Under the pieces are notes generated by a model. It ran no database searches. It was not told the origin of the DNA and saw only the letters and a list, made by a program, of their open reading frames with translations. From positions 612,720,920 to 612,784,919 of the forward strand of contig NC_081405.1 in the NCBI RefSeq assembly GCF_030272615.1: a stretch of 64,000 nt of DNA, read 5' to 3'. Source of the DNA: Cryptomeria japonica (lineage: Eukaryota > Streptophyta > Pinopsida > Cupressales > Cupressaceae). A program made the translations under genes and the position numbers. Of this stretch, positions 59,701 to 64,000 are shown one piece after another. How positions within the stretch are numbered: position 1 is the first letter of the stretch; each line of letters opens with the position of its first letter.

Positions 59701-62012
59701 TTAAAGCCCCAAGAATTGCTCAAAAACACTAAATTAAATGCAAGAACAATGAACTCACCTAAGGCAGAGTTGTTGCTTGTCATTGGTACTCCCAAATTAG
59801 CTTGCTCTAATGCTAATCGATTGACATGCATTCCATTTCCCCTCAACTTCTCTTTCCACAATCTGAACTCAAATTTGTCTATTCAAAAAAATCAAAATGA
59901 CTCAAAATTCTTCTATGTGCTCCCTCTTGTTGCTCTCTCTCTCTCCTATGTGAGCTTCTAGAAAGGTGTATAGATCTAATAAATGATCTCCCCCCACCTT
60001 TAGGTTCCTTTAAAACAGATATTGTAGGTTTTTCCCATGGCAGTTTGAGTGTTGCTGAGCTTGGAAGGGTTAGTCATGTTGAAGATGGGTTTGTTCGGTT
60101 TTTCTTCTCTGCTGCTATGGGGATCAATGCCAACAATCAGATAGAAGCCTGTGTCATTCTTTTGAAGATTATGGTTATTTTTATATATTTTTAATATTAT
60201 ATACATGTGTATATAAATAATGTGTGTGTATAACTTCTCCAAAATCTGGGAAAATTTTGCCATTCCTGAAACCCCATCCCTGTGTCCCAGCCAGAAACTC
60301 AGGAAAAAACTGATTGATTATAAACAAGAAAAAAATCATGGATGAAACCATGCAGAATTGTAGCTAGAAAATTGTGCTAAGTCTGCAGTCTTCAGAACAA
60401 AATCATTTACAAAAAGATATTTTCACAAATTCATCTCCCACATTCGCAAACAGTGCAAAACTCTTGCGTCACAGAATGTCTGCAACCGTGTACCATACAG
60501 TAACATTCTCATTCTTCCATGTCATTTTGATTAAATGCTTTCCTTTTTAGTTTTATTTTGTTTGTTTTAGCACAAGTGTTTCTTGAATTTGTTAAGATGT
60601 TCTTTAACTTGTTTCTTGGTCCTACAATGTGATAATGGGGGAGTATATTTGAATTTTGTGTACATATGTGTGTCTGTAACTTCTCAAAAATCTAGGAAAA
60701 TTTTCCCATCCCTGTAATCCCGTCTGTGTCCCAGAAACTCAGAAAAAAAAAACCAATCGATTGTAAACATGAAAAAAATCATGGATGCAACCATGCACAA
60801 TTTTAGCTAGAAATTGTCCTACTTATGCAGTCTTCAGCACAAAATCATTTACAAAAAATTATATTCACAAATTCATCTCCCACATTCTCAGTGCAAAACT
60901 CTAGCCTCACGGAATGTTTGCAACTTGGTACCACACATTAACATTCTCATTCTTCCACGTCACTCTGGCTAAATGCTGTCCTTTTTAGTTTTATTTTGTT
61001 TGTTTTAACATATGTATTTCTTGAATTTATTAAGGTGTTCTTTAACTTGTTTCTTTATCCTGCAATGTTTCTTCAAGTCAAATTGAATAAAATTTAAAAG
61101 TAGATCTGGACGAGACCAACCAAGTCCAGCCTGGCAAAAAGTTTAGTTCAGGGCAAATCCTCATTCAGGTCTGGCAGACCTGTTATATCTATGGTCTATT
61201 TAAATCATTACAACCTACAAATAATTTTTTATCCTACTTTAAACTGGAATCATAGAGAGAAGATTTATATAACATCAAAGGCACACATTTTGAAGCTAAT
61301 TTTTTCTTACAATCAAAAATTTCATGGACTGCCTGTTTTCTATTCTTCCATCATGTAGAACTACATTATGATTTCTAGAAATGTGTATTGCCTAGGGCTG
61401 TACGTGGAAGTTTTATAAATACATTAAACCTATAATTATTGCCATTTAGAAAATAAAGTGTGAACTGTCCAAATGGCTGTAGAATAAGTCTAATTAATCG
61501 AAAAGGAGTTAACTTCAATTAGGGTCAAACACAACAAATTTGTAATGCCTTAAGAAAATTATGTACATGTCTGGAAGTTCTGCTGAAAATGAAGATAAAG
61601 AAAAGAATAATTTTTAACGCCACGGCAATTGAGTCTTCTGGCTTAGGATTCTGTGGCATATTGACATACTGAATATTTCCAGAAGATGTTACTTTCAAAA
61701 TTACCTGAGGGAGGGCGCAACAATAGAGGAGGCTGCACTTTGCAAAACACTAATACCGGTAAGTCTAATAAAAGATGTCTTGTCCTGCTCCAAAACATAT
61801 TTTACACTTGTGCCTAGCAAACATCAAATAAAAATGGGTTTGTTTAGCTCATGTCGTGAAGAATGGGATCCATATAAAGCATAATTTCTGCACAAATTAT
61901 ATACTTACTTACCATTAAGAGAAGCTATACGATCAGAGATCCAAGTCCTTGACACCACAAGCAAGGCCACTGCAAAGAATTGTGCACCTTGCTTGTCACA
62001 TAATGTTGGAAC
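23650..62012 (-). CDS. ABCD1: Peroxisomal full-size ABC transporter (ABCD1/COMATOSE/PXA1 type), C-terminal half, 14 exons
   Basis: In plants this family imports fatty-acyl-CoAs and related substrates into peroxisomes for beta-oxidation. Fourteen exons joined at GT-AG sites give 598 codons and a TGA with no internal stop. Transmembrane segments are suggested at about residues 13-33, 53-70, 120-145, 155-175 and 280-300. An EAA-like loop [11 protein letters not shown] lies at 201-211. The second nucleotide-binding domain has Walker [10 protein letters not shown] (393-401), Q-loop VPQQPY (439-444), signature LSLGEQQ (516-522) and Walker B FGILDE (536-541). The usual switch His is Gln570 (SQRPAL). 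The protein ends [12 protein letters not shown]. The first exon starts in phase 0 and corresponds to the middle of a protein of about 1340 residues, so the N-terminal half lies right of the window. I compared with the family from memory; a chloroplast half-size ABCD is less likely because of the [10 protein letters not shown] ending and the ITPAQKL-like motif. Confidence 0.93.
23838..23916 (-). CDS. ABCD1: ABCD1 exon m (D-loop, switch position)
   Basis: Encodes (N)[18 protein letters not shown] and ITVVTISQ; 79 bp. The residue at the H-loop position is the final Gln. Acceptor TTGGCAG, donor GTGAGC. Confidence 0.93.
24053..24105 (-). CDS. ABCD1: ABCD1 exon l (Walker B)
   Basis: Encodes [17 protein letters not shown] plus two bases; 53 bp. 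LDE holds the catalytic Glu. Acceptor TTGGCAG, donor GTAAGC. Confidence 0.94.
24253..24410 (-). CDS. ABCD1: ABCD1 exon k (ABC signature)
   Basis: Encodes [40 protein letters not shown] and [12 protein letters not shown]; 158 bp. The signature is LSLGEQQ. Acceptor AATGTAG, donor GTGCAT. Confidence 0.94.
24525..24767 (-). CDS. ABCD1: ABCD1 exon j (Walker A, Q-loop)
   Basis: Encodes [20 protein letters not shown] and onward to [20 protein letters not shown], then [19 protein letters not shown]; 243 bp. Acceptor TTTATAG, donor GTGAAT. ATP-binding core of the second nucleotide-binding domain. Confidence 0.94.
24871..25059 (-). CDS. ABCD1: ABCD1 exon i
   Basis: Encodes a variable linker, then [20 protein letters not shown] and [15 protein letters not shown] plus one base of the Walker A Gly; 189 bp. 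Acceptor TTTGCAG, donor GTGAGC. It is preceded by an 8.4-kb intron. Confidence 0.92.
25805..26110. repeat. Two-copy tandem duplication, period 153 bp
   Basis: The first copy begins near tataaacttgcagtaggctg at 25811 and the second near tataaacttgcaccaggctg at 25964. Both run through a block ending catatgcataggtttaaaag. The copies have diverged by scattered substitutions. Confidence 0.85.
27880..28155 (+). repeat. Copia-type LTR (3' part) with adjacent primer site
   Basis: The segment ends ...cttatta directly before TGGTATCAGAGCA (28156-28168). Its body (actcacgtagctattctaggt near 27961, ttagttgggatt near 27992) resembles 34849-34885, so the two are one LTR family. The 5' limit is uncertain. 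The following 1 kb does not show a clear gag. Confidence 0.6.
28156..28168 (+). promoter_or_regulatory. Primer-binding site
   Basis: TGGTATCAGAGCA, initiator tRNA-Met type, abutting the LTR end at 28155. Confidence 0.8.
33492..33650 (-). CDS. ABCD1: ABCD1 exon h
   Basis: Encodes [40 protein letters not shown] and [12 protein letters not shown]; 159 bp. Acceptor TTTGCAG, donor GTTATC. This is the last membrane helix of the transporter and the link to the ATPase domain. Confidence 0.93.
33810..33990 (-). CDS. ABCD1: ABCD1 exon g
   Basis: Encodes [40 protein letters not shown] and [20 protein letters not shown] plus one base; 181 bp. Acceptor TCTCAG, donor GTAATG. Confidence 0.93.
34227..34299 (-). 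CDS. ABCD1: ABCD1 exon f (EAA-like motif)
   Basis: Encodes [18 protein letters not shown] and GSREQA; 73 bp. This is the EAA-like coupling loop between helices 4 and 5 of the domain. Acceptor CTGCAG, donor GTAAAG. Confidence 0.92.
34474..34623 (-). CDS. ABCD1: ABCD1 exon e
   Basis: Encodes (W)[40 protein letters not shown] and KEQQLESIF; 150 bp. Acceptor GATGCAG, donor GTTTTC (a non-consensus +3 to +6). Holds one predicted membrane helix. Confidence 0.9.
34776..35180 (+). repeat. LTR of copia remnant E
   Basis: It runs from about tgttaagaaattatg to ...ttctcacat, followed by tgtgtcagagtca (35181-35193), a decayed primer site. It is similar to 27950-28155. A copia gag in the same orientation lies 440 bases downstream, which supports its assignment as a 5' LTR. 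Confidence 0.55.
35194..35618 (+). other. Leader of copia remnant E
   Basis: Non-coding, AT-rich sequence between the decayed primer site and the gag start codon. Nothing else was recognised. Confidence 0.45.
35619..36360 (+). pseudogene. Copia remnant E gag, broken
   Basis: From ATG at 35619 it reads [17 protein letters not shown], a stop in place of Trp, then [19 protein letters not shown], a standard copia gag opening. Frameshifts and stops follow. The last clean frame (36076-36360) carries the knuckle [13 protein letters not shown], where the first Cys is Tyr, and an acidic tail. No protease, integrase or RT follows before exon d at 37890, so the element is truncated after gag. It lies in an intron, antisense to ABCD1. 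Confidence 0.82.
36361..37765. other. ABCD1: ABCD1 intron remainder
   Basis: Non-coding sequence between gag remnant E and exon d. The open frames at 36840-37103 and 37221-37574 show no domain. A short (TA)n stretch lies at about 36865-36876. Confidence 0.5.
37766..37890 (-). CDS. ABCD1: ABCD1 exon d
   Basis: Encodes [20 protein letters not shown] and [21 protein letters not shown] plus two bases; 125 bp. It contains the conserved ABCD motif DADQRIT.D. Acceptor CATGCAG, donor GTGAGT. Confidence 0.93.
38198..38288 (-). CDS. ABCD1: ABCD1 exon c
   Basis: Encodes [18 protein letters not shown] and [12 protein letters not shown]; 91 bp. Acceptor CTTTCAG, donor GTATTT. Motif typical of ABCD transmembrane domains (GWR..LT..L...Y). 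Confidence 0.92.
39630..40030. repeat. Unclassified repeat, copy 1
   Basis: It contains gcttgatggcaagggctcca near 39932, then a block reading ataacgaggagcacactagg and ctgccctagaccctcactct. The same blocks, diverged, occur near 48200-48285. Ends not defined. Confidence 0.55.
40392..41328 (+). pseudogene. LINE (L1/RIX-like) ORF1, 5' part, broken
   Basis: Frames 40392-40736 and 40776-41198 are consecutive pieces of a plant LINE ORF1 (DUF4283 plus CCHC type). The second has [19 protein letters not shown], then [12 protein letters not shown] after a stop, close to the pattern of DUF4283 followed by a zinc knuckle. The knuckle itself ([14 protein letters not shown]) has lost its second and third ligands. 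It is interrupted at 41329 by an LTR. Antisense to ABCD1. Confidence 0.72.
41329..44100 (+). repeat. Long LTR inserted in the LINE ORF1 (about 2.8 kb)
   Basis: It begins TGTTGTGACATTTTC, a typical LTR start, and contains a TATA-like box (ctatataag, 43412-43420) with transcribed-looking sequence downstream, which sets plus orientation. It also has a G-rich run at 42174-42191. The right end is placed near ...acctgaca at about 44100 but no target duplication was found, so the end is approximate. 41690-42090 has loosely repeated cttcctttgctc-like units. Confidence 0.55.
43412..43420 (+). promoter_or_regulatory. Candidate TATA box of the LTR at 41329
   Basis: ctatataag about 690 bases before the presumed LTR end. 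Confidence 0.5.
44281..44560 (+). pseudogene. LINE ORF1, C-terminal part
   Basis: The frame includes [20 protein letters not shown]; the (N/K)RFQVLEN motif is common at the end of plant LINE ORF1 before ORF2. It resumes the LINE after the LTR insertion. Confidence 0.6.
44880..45560 (+). pseudogene. LINE ORF2 endonuclease domain, broken
   Basis: Pieces of the apurinic-type endonuclease are visible: GLGAPLTK, then [12 protein letters not shown] (about 44950-44985, carrying the catalytic Glu), [19 protein letters not shown] (the usual GDFN is RDFN), and [22 protein letters not shown], split as [10 protein letters not shown] and [12 protein letters not shown]. Multiple stops and frameshifts. Confidence 0.85.
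45561..47500 (+). pseudogene. LINE ORF2 reverse transcriptase, broken
   Basis: Frame 46225-46749 has [40 protein letters not shown], and [16 protein letters not shown], the non-LTR RT palm in which the first catalytic Asp (usually KLDMSKAYD) is Cys. A decayed second catalytic region is near 46935 (FIDDTICW). Frame 47229-47411 has the thumb region [16 protein letters not shown] and [20 protein letters not shown]. Non-autonomous. Confidence 0.87.
47720..48780. repeat. Unclassified repeat, copy 2, inserted in the LINE
   Basis: It lies between LINE thumb and zinc-binding sequence. It begins near a G-rich block (ataggggatgttttggggac, about 47753-47772) and ends near a C-rich block (tccccccatccccatc, about 48769-48784), so the two ends are roughly inverted. 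It carries cttggtgatgggggctccac and a ctagacccctac block also seen at 39930-40010. No coding region; class unknown. Confidence 0.5.
48850..49155 (+). pseudogene. LINE ORF2 C-terminal zinc-binding domain (zf-RVT)
   Basis: The frame contains [40 protein letters not shown] and [13 protein letters not shown], the zf-RVT pattern (C-x2-C ... H-L-F-F) found at the end of plant L1-type ORF2. Homology stops near 49150, where TGTTGTCATCACACC (49156) may start another LTR. Confidence 0.82.
49156..50362 (+). other. LTR-like non-coding sequence
   Basis: It starts TGTTGTCATCACACC and contains a TATA-like ctataaattg near 49814 within AT- and pyrimidine-rich DNA. This resembles a long plant LTR, but its right end was not identified. 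Small open frames (49587-49850, 49871-50080) are not recognised. It hosts the solo LTR that follows. Confidence 0.4.
50363..51292 (+). repeat. Solo LTR (930 bp)
   Basis: It begins TGTAATGTCCCC and ends GGGGCCATTACA, giving inverted ends TGTAATG/CATTACA. The flanks are ttttg (50358-50362) and tttta (51293-51297), a 5-bp duplication with one mismatch. No primer site or coding region. Confidence 0.7.
51293..51955. other. Host sequence left of copia D
   Basis: Non-coding; carries a block reading tgcatgctcttccctcgcac near 51840 that recurs twice to the right of D (near 58667 and 58756). This shows that D interrupted a locally repetitive sequence. Confidence 0.5.
51956..52132 (+). repeat. 5' LTR of element D (177 bp)
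   Basis: Short LTR starting TATTAG and ending CGTATTA, directly abutting the primer site. It lacks the usual TG...CA ends; the perfect target duplication shows that these are the real ends. Confidence 0.93.
52133..52145 (+). promoter_or_regulatory. Primer-binding site of element D
   Basis: TGGTATCAGAGCA with no spacer after the LTR. Confidence 0.93.
52146..53028 (+). other. Untranslated leader of element D
   Basis: A 0.88-kb leader between primer site and gag. An open frame from 52728 runs in phase into gag, but its residues do not resemble gag, so ATG at 53029 is preferred. Confidence 0.7.
53029..53936 (+). pseudogene. Element D gag, one stop
   Basis: [40 protein letters not shown] and onward through the UBN2 core ([35 protein letters not shown]) to 53687, then TAA at 53688-53690. 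The frame continues in phase: [21 protein letters not shown] is a knuckle ([15 protein letters not shown]) in which the His of CCHC is Gln. The stop and the lost His would disable nucleocapsid function. Confidence 0.92.
53930..54335 (+). pseudogene. Element D protease, frameshifted
   Basis: [17 protein letters not shown] carries the aspartic protease motif with Gly replaced by Ser (DSSAS for DSGAS). After a frameshift the protease body follows: [20 protein letters not shown] and [20 protein letters not shown]. Then LWH, a stop, RYGHLN leads into the integrase. Confidence 0.87.
54336..55560 (+). pseudogene. Element D integrase and linker, frameshifted
   Basis: The zinc region has [13 protein letters not shown]. 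The first catalytic Asp is replaced (LVHANICGP, usually H-x-D-x-x-G-P). LWSDNGGEF keeps the second, and [19 protein letters not shown], after a frameshift near 54800, keeps the Glu. The tail reads [19 protein letters not shown], then a Pro-rich linker. Several frameshifts (near 54600, 54800, 55455). Confidence 0.9.
55561..56230 (+). pseudogene. Element D reverse transcriptase, 5' part
   Basis: [58 protein letters not shown] and [19 protein letters not shown] are the fingers and palm. A stop replaces Gln after LYGLK at 56044-56046. The catalytic box YVDDLIITG is intact at about 56170. RT is cut off about 20 codons later by the AT-rich insertion. Confidence 0.92.
56231..57799. mobile_element. 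AT-rich element with inverted ends and tandem repeats, inside D's RT
   Basis: The ends are inverted: ATTAATCCAAAGAAGCA (56231-56247) against ATTAAACCAAAGAAGCA on the other strand (57783-57799), 16 of 17 matching. ATTAATCG-like words recur just inside both ends, as in many DNA transposons. The middle is about 90% A+T and contains three tandem units of about 232 bp. No transposase frame is visible, so it would be non-autonomous. About 70-80 codons of RT are missing at the site and no clean target duplication was found, so capture during repair is also possible. Confidence 0.65.
56423..57130. repeat. Three tandem units of about 232 bp, AT-rich
   Basis: The block atatttacatttattaatgg starts at 56461, 56693 and 56926, giving periods of 232 and 233. 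Each is followed by tctataaagat(a/g)cgaa. The third unit is diverged at its end. Confidence 0.9.
57800..58464 (+). pseudogene. Element D RT tail and RNase H, frameshifted
   Basis: It resumes with [20 protein letters not shown] and [18 protein letters not shown]. RNase H follows in shifted frames: [34 protein letters not shown], stop, then a TDAEYRG-like active-site region, and the end [13 protein letters not shown] with its stop at 58462-58464, inside the 3' LTR start. The polypurine tract aagggaggg is at 58450-58458. Confidence 0.9.
58459..58635 (+). repeat. 3' LTR of element D (177 bp)
   Basis: Same ends and length as the 5' LTR; right flank gtttg at 58636-58640. Confidence 0.93.
58641..60199. 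other. Host sequence right of copia D
   Basis: Non-coding, locally repetitive DNA with recurring tgtatgctctt...cacaaggtgat blocks, a minisatellite at 58808-58916 and an A-run at about 59480-59494. The open frames 58928-59110 and 59656-59961 show no domains. Confidence 0.45.
58808..58916. repeat. Minisatellite, three copies
   Basis: ccttttgctttagtttcttt followed by tagtgggcttgg occurs three times (from about 58809, 58842 and 58879), with 33-37 bp spacing due to an extra cttgg. Confidence 0.85.
60200..61070. repeat. Two-copy tandem duplication, period about 446 bp
   Basis: aacttctccaaaatctggga at 60232 and aacttctcaaaaatctagga at 60678 open two copies that align through ctcattcttcca(t/c)gtca to tgttctttaacttgtttctt. 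Small indels separate them. Non-coding. Confidence 0.9.
61705..61813 (-). CDS. ABCD1: ABCD1 exon b
   Basis: Encodes [17 protein letters not shown] and [19 protein letters not shown]; 109 bp. Acceptor TTTGCTAG, donor GTAATT. It is separated from the next exon by a 23.4-kb intron. Confidence 0.92.
61913..62012 (-). CDS. ABCD1: ABCD1 exon a (first in window)
   Basis: Encodes [20 protein letters not shown] and [13 protein letters not shown] plus one base; 100 bp, phase 0 at entry. Acceptor TTTGCAG, donor GTAAGT. This is the first transmembrane helix of the second half-transporter. Confidence 0.92.
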
Positions 62013-63769
62013 CTGCAAAGCATTGAATTTCAAACCATATTAGTTGATGCATGCCAAAATTATTGTCTGGAAATTATAACTTAATATTCAGTCCCAGACT
62101 AATACATGTAAAAACAATGTGTTCAGCATAAGGAGAAAAACACAAGTTGTAAAATTTTTTGCTCATTGTCCATATTAATTAACAATGTCACATCACAAAT
62201 AAATCATGTTTCTAAAAATAAAATCAAAAGGGAGATATCCCAAAAGAATAAGATAAACACAGTTTGATTCACAAATGAGGCCCTTGCAACTACAACATTT
62301 GCTGGAATCAATATATGACTTTCTAAAAAGCACCTATAAATACCATGTACATCATTGACATTTTAGTTACCCACAAAGGTTGCAGTTATGAAGAGTGACA
62401 CAAGGACCATCAAGTTGAATCTGGATTAACAAAAGGTACCCCTACCTCTCAAAGATTTTATTCTATCATTCTTGAAAAGTATTTTCTATCTACTTTTGCA
62501 CACAGCTAGTATACGTTTATTTTCTGCAGTTACTGCAAGGTAAACGTTTATGAAACAAGATAAGCTAAAAATTTGCATTCATAGAAAATAATATCAAAAT
62601 GAATGCACTTGATTCGGCAAGCCCTTGACACCTTTTTTGGCTCTTTATAACATACAGAGACACAGTAAGAGGAAATGTTGTGTGTAAAAACACATCAGCA
62701 TAGAGCTCAGTATTCCATATGGTACAGTTAGGTTCGCAGCTGATTTTAAGAATCAAATCTATCAACCATTCATGTGAGCCAAAACCATTGGGATCGTTTT
62801 CTCCTTCACAATAGACCTATTGAAGAGATACGCAGTGTTAATTTTCTCCATGCATACTTCTTCCAATAATTTACTGGCCTATCAGGCAATCAATAGTGCT
62901 CAAGGCTCAAAATAATTAGATGGTAGACTACCAGGTAGAAGTACCCAAATGCTCTTTGATTGTTGTCTTCTAGTTTTCTGAGCAGACATACCAATCAACA
63001 TCAATAAAGGTTGGTGAAAGAATGATAAATTATAAAAATCTATTTTACAATAAGTTTCTTCATTTGAGAACAGGACCCAAGTTATCACAAAATAAATAAA
63101 AAATATTTTGTCTAAGGTCTTTGTACATTTTTGTCACTCTCAATTCCATCTTCCTGAAATAAAAGGAAGATGGATTCAGGAGTCGGATTAAAAAAAGCAA
63201 GACAAATATTCATAAATCCAACTGATTCCAGAAACCTATATAGTCCACTGCAGACGATACAACATGCAATCAAAAAATATGTATTATCAAAATACATATA
63301 GACCAAATCAAGAGATATGAAATTGCATGAGAAAAACATCCTGTCAATGGAATTCACCATCTATCTTCAGATTTATAAATAGGACTTGTCTAACTTAAAA
63401 TTAATTCGCATTGAAGTGAATAAAAAAAAGTAATAATGTATTATGTTTGGATGTATTGAGGCTTAATGTAAAAATCCTTACTTTCATTTTACATATTTCT
63501 ATTTTAATACACGTCCATATATTTACAGTAGTTTACTTAACACAAACCTCTATTTTATTTTATATTCTTGTATGTAAATTGGCTAATTTGAGCTTCCTAC
63601 TAGGTGCTTTATCACAAGGCAAAAATCTTGGAGTGAAAAATATAAGGTAATGGAAAAATAATCCCCTAATGGCCTTCCAAACTGGGTTTTTATACACCAA
63701 ACCGGTGTATCACTTGGTGGTGACCTAAAAATATATATTTTATATTTTATTTCTTAAAAAATGATTCAC
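62013..63769 (-). other. ABCD1: Intron upstream of ABCD1 exon a
   Basis: No further exon was recognised. I looked for the conserved segment that precedes the VPT start of exon a and did not find it before 64000. The open frames at 62565-62765, 62900-63088 and 63112-63360 do not match the family. Confidence 0.55.
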
Positions 63770-64000
63770 TAATTGTTGTTTATTGCATTTTTGAAATGGT
63801 AAGTGCATATTAAATTAATGAAGAGAAATGAATTACATATAGGCAATTTTATTAAAAAGTTTCTAAACAAGAGAATCGAAAGCATAAGACTGAAATAGAA
63901 ACTATCTAGCTAAACTAACTAATACTAAATGACCATTAAATAATAATTAATTACTCTAATACCCTCCCTTAATGGTCATACTATCAACTACACCAAGTTG
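63770..64000 (-). mobile_element. 3' end of copia element F (relative of D), runs off right edge
   Basis: The minus strand from 64000 reads QLGVVDSMTIKGGY then stop, the same C-terminus as element D ([13 protein letters not shown]). The polypurine tract AAGGGAGGG (63970-63962) follows, then an LTR starting TATTAGAG at 63961. The LTR sequence differs from D's beyond the first bases; its end is placed near 63770 and is uncertain. Confidence 0.75.

Larger units (their letters stand above)
38289..61704 (-). other. ABCD1: ABCD1 giant intron (23.4 kb)
   Basis: It is bounded by a donor at 61704 (GTAATT) and an acceptor at 38289 (CTTTCAG). It contains a broken LINE, copia D, LTRs and several repeats, described separately. 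38289-39629 and 61070-61704 hold nothing recognisable beyond AT-rich intron sequence. Confidence 0.88.

Noticed and set aside
62900-63360. Minus-strand frames considered as upstream ABCD1 exons
   Set aside because: A possible acceptor precedes GAAGATGGAATTGAGAG near 63162, but the residues do not match the conserved region expected before exon a and a stop follows quickly.

Overview
The window looks like nuclear DNA of a seed plant with a large, repeat-rich genome, most likely a gymnosperm such as a conifer. This is inferred from one plant gene with introns of up to 23 kb and from dense, old, mutually nested LTR retrotransposons. No bacterial, organellar, tRNA, rRNA or CRISPR features were seen.

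The only host gene recognised is on the minus strand. Fourteen exons between 62012 and 23650 encode the C-terminal 598 residues of a full-size peroxisomal ABC transporter of the ABCD1/COMATOSE/PXA1 type. They cover the second transmembrane domain, the second nucleotide-binding domain and the stop codon. All 13 introns in the window are GT-AG and the reading frame is open throughout, so this half of the gene looks functional. The exons for the N-terminal half must lie beyond 64000.

Positions 1-2238 hold the gag start, primer site and 5' LTR of a minus-strand Ty1/copia element running off the left edge, followed by a lone Ty3/gypsy gag fragment (2712-3293). Positions 3783-21960 are a nest. Copia C (+) is split inside its integrase by copia B (-, 3960-19257, TSD tagaa). 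B's 3' LTR is split by copia A (+, 4064-12297, TSD catgt/cattt). A's reverse transcriptase is broken by a truncated LTR fragment, which carries a 3.0-kb solo LTR Y (7354-10392, TSD tggtt). B also carries a 1.5-kb solo LTR Z.

Positions 21961-23649 are the gene's 3' flank. The introns hold a copia gag remnant with an LTR (34776-36360), a related LTR (to 28155), a broken L1-type LINE (40392-49130) interrupted by a 2.8-kb LTR and an unclassified repeat, a 930-bp solo LTR (50363-51292), and copia D (51956-58635). D has unusual TA...TA LTR ends, and its reverse transcriptase is broken by an AT-rich element with inverted ends and three 232-bp tandem units. A relative of D (element F) runs off the right edge. 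Each retroelement coding region here carries stops, frameshifts, truncation or lost catalytic residues.
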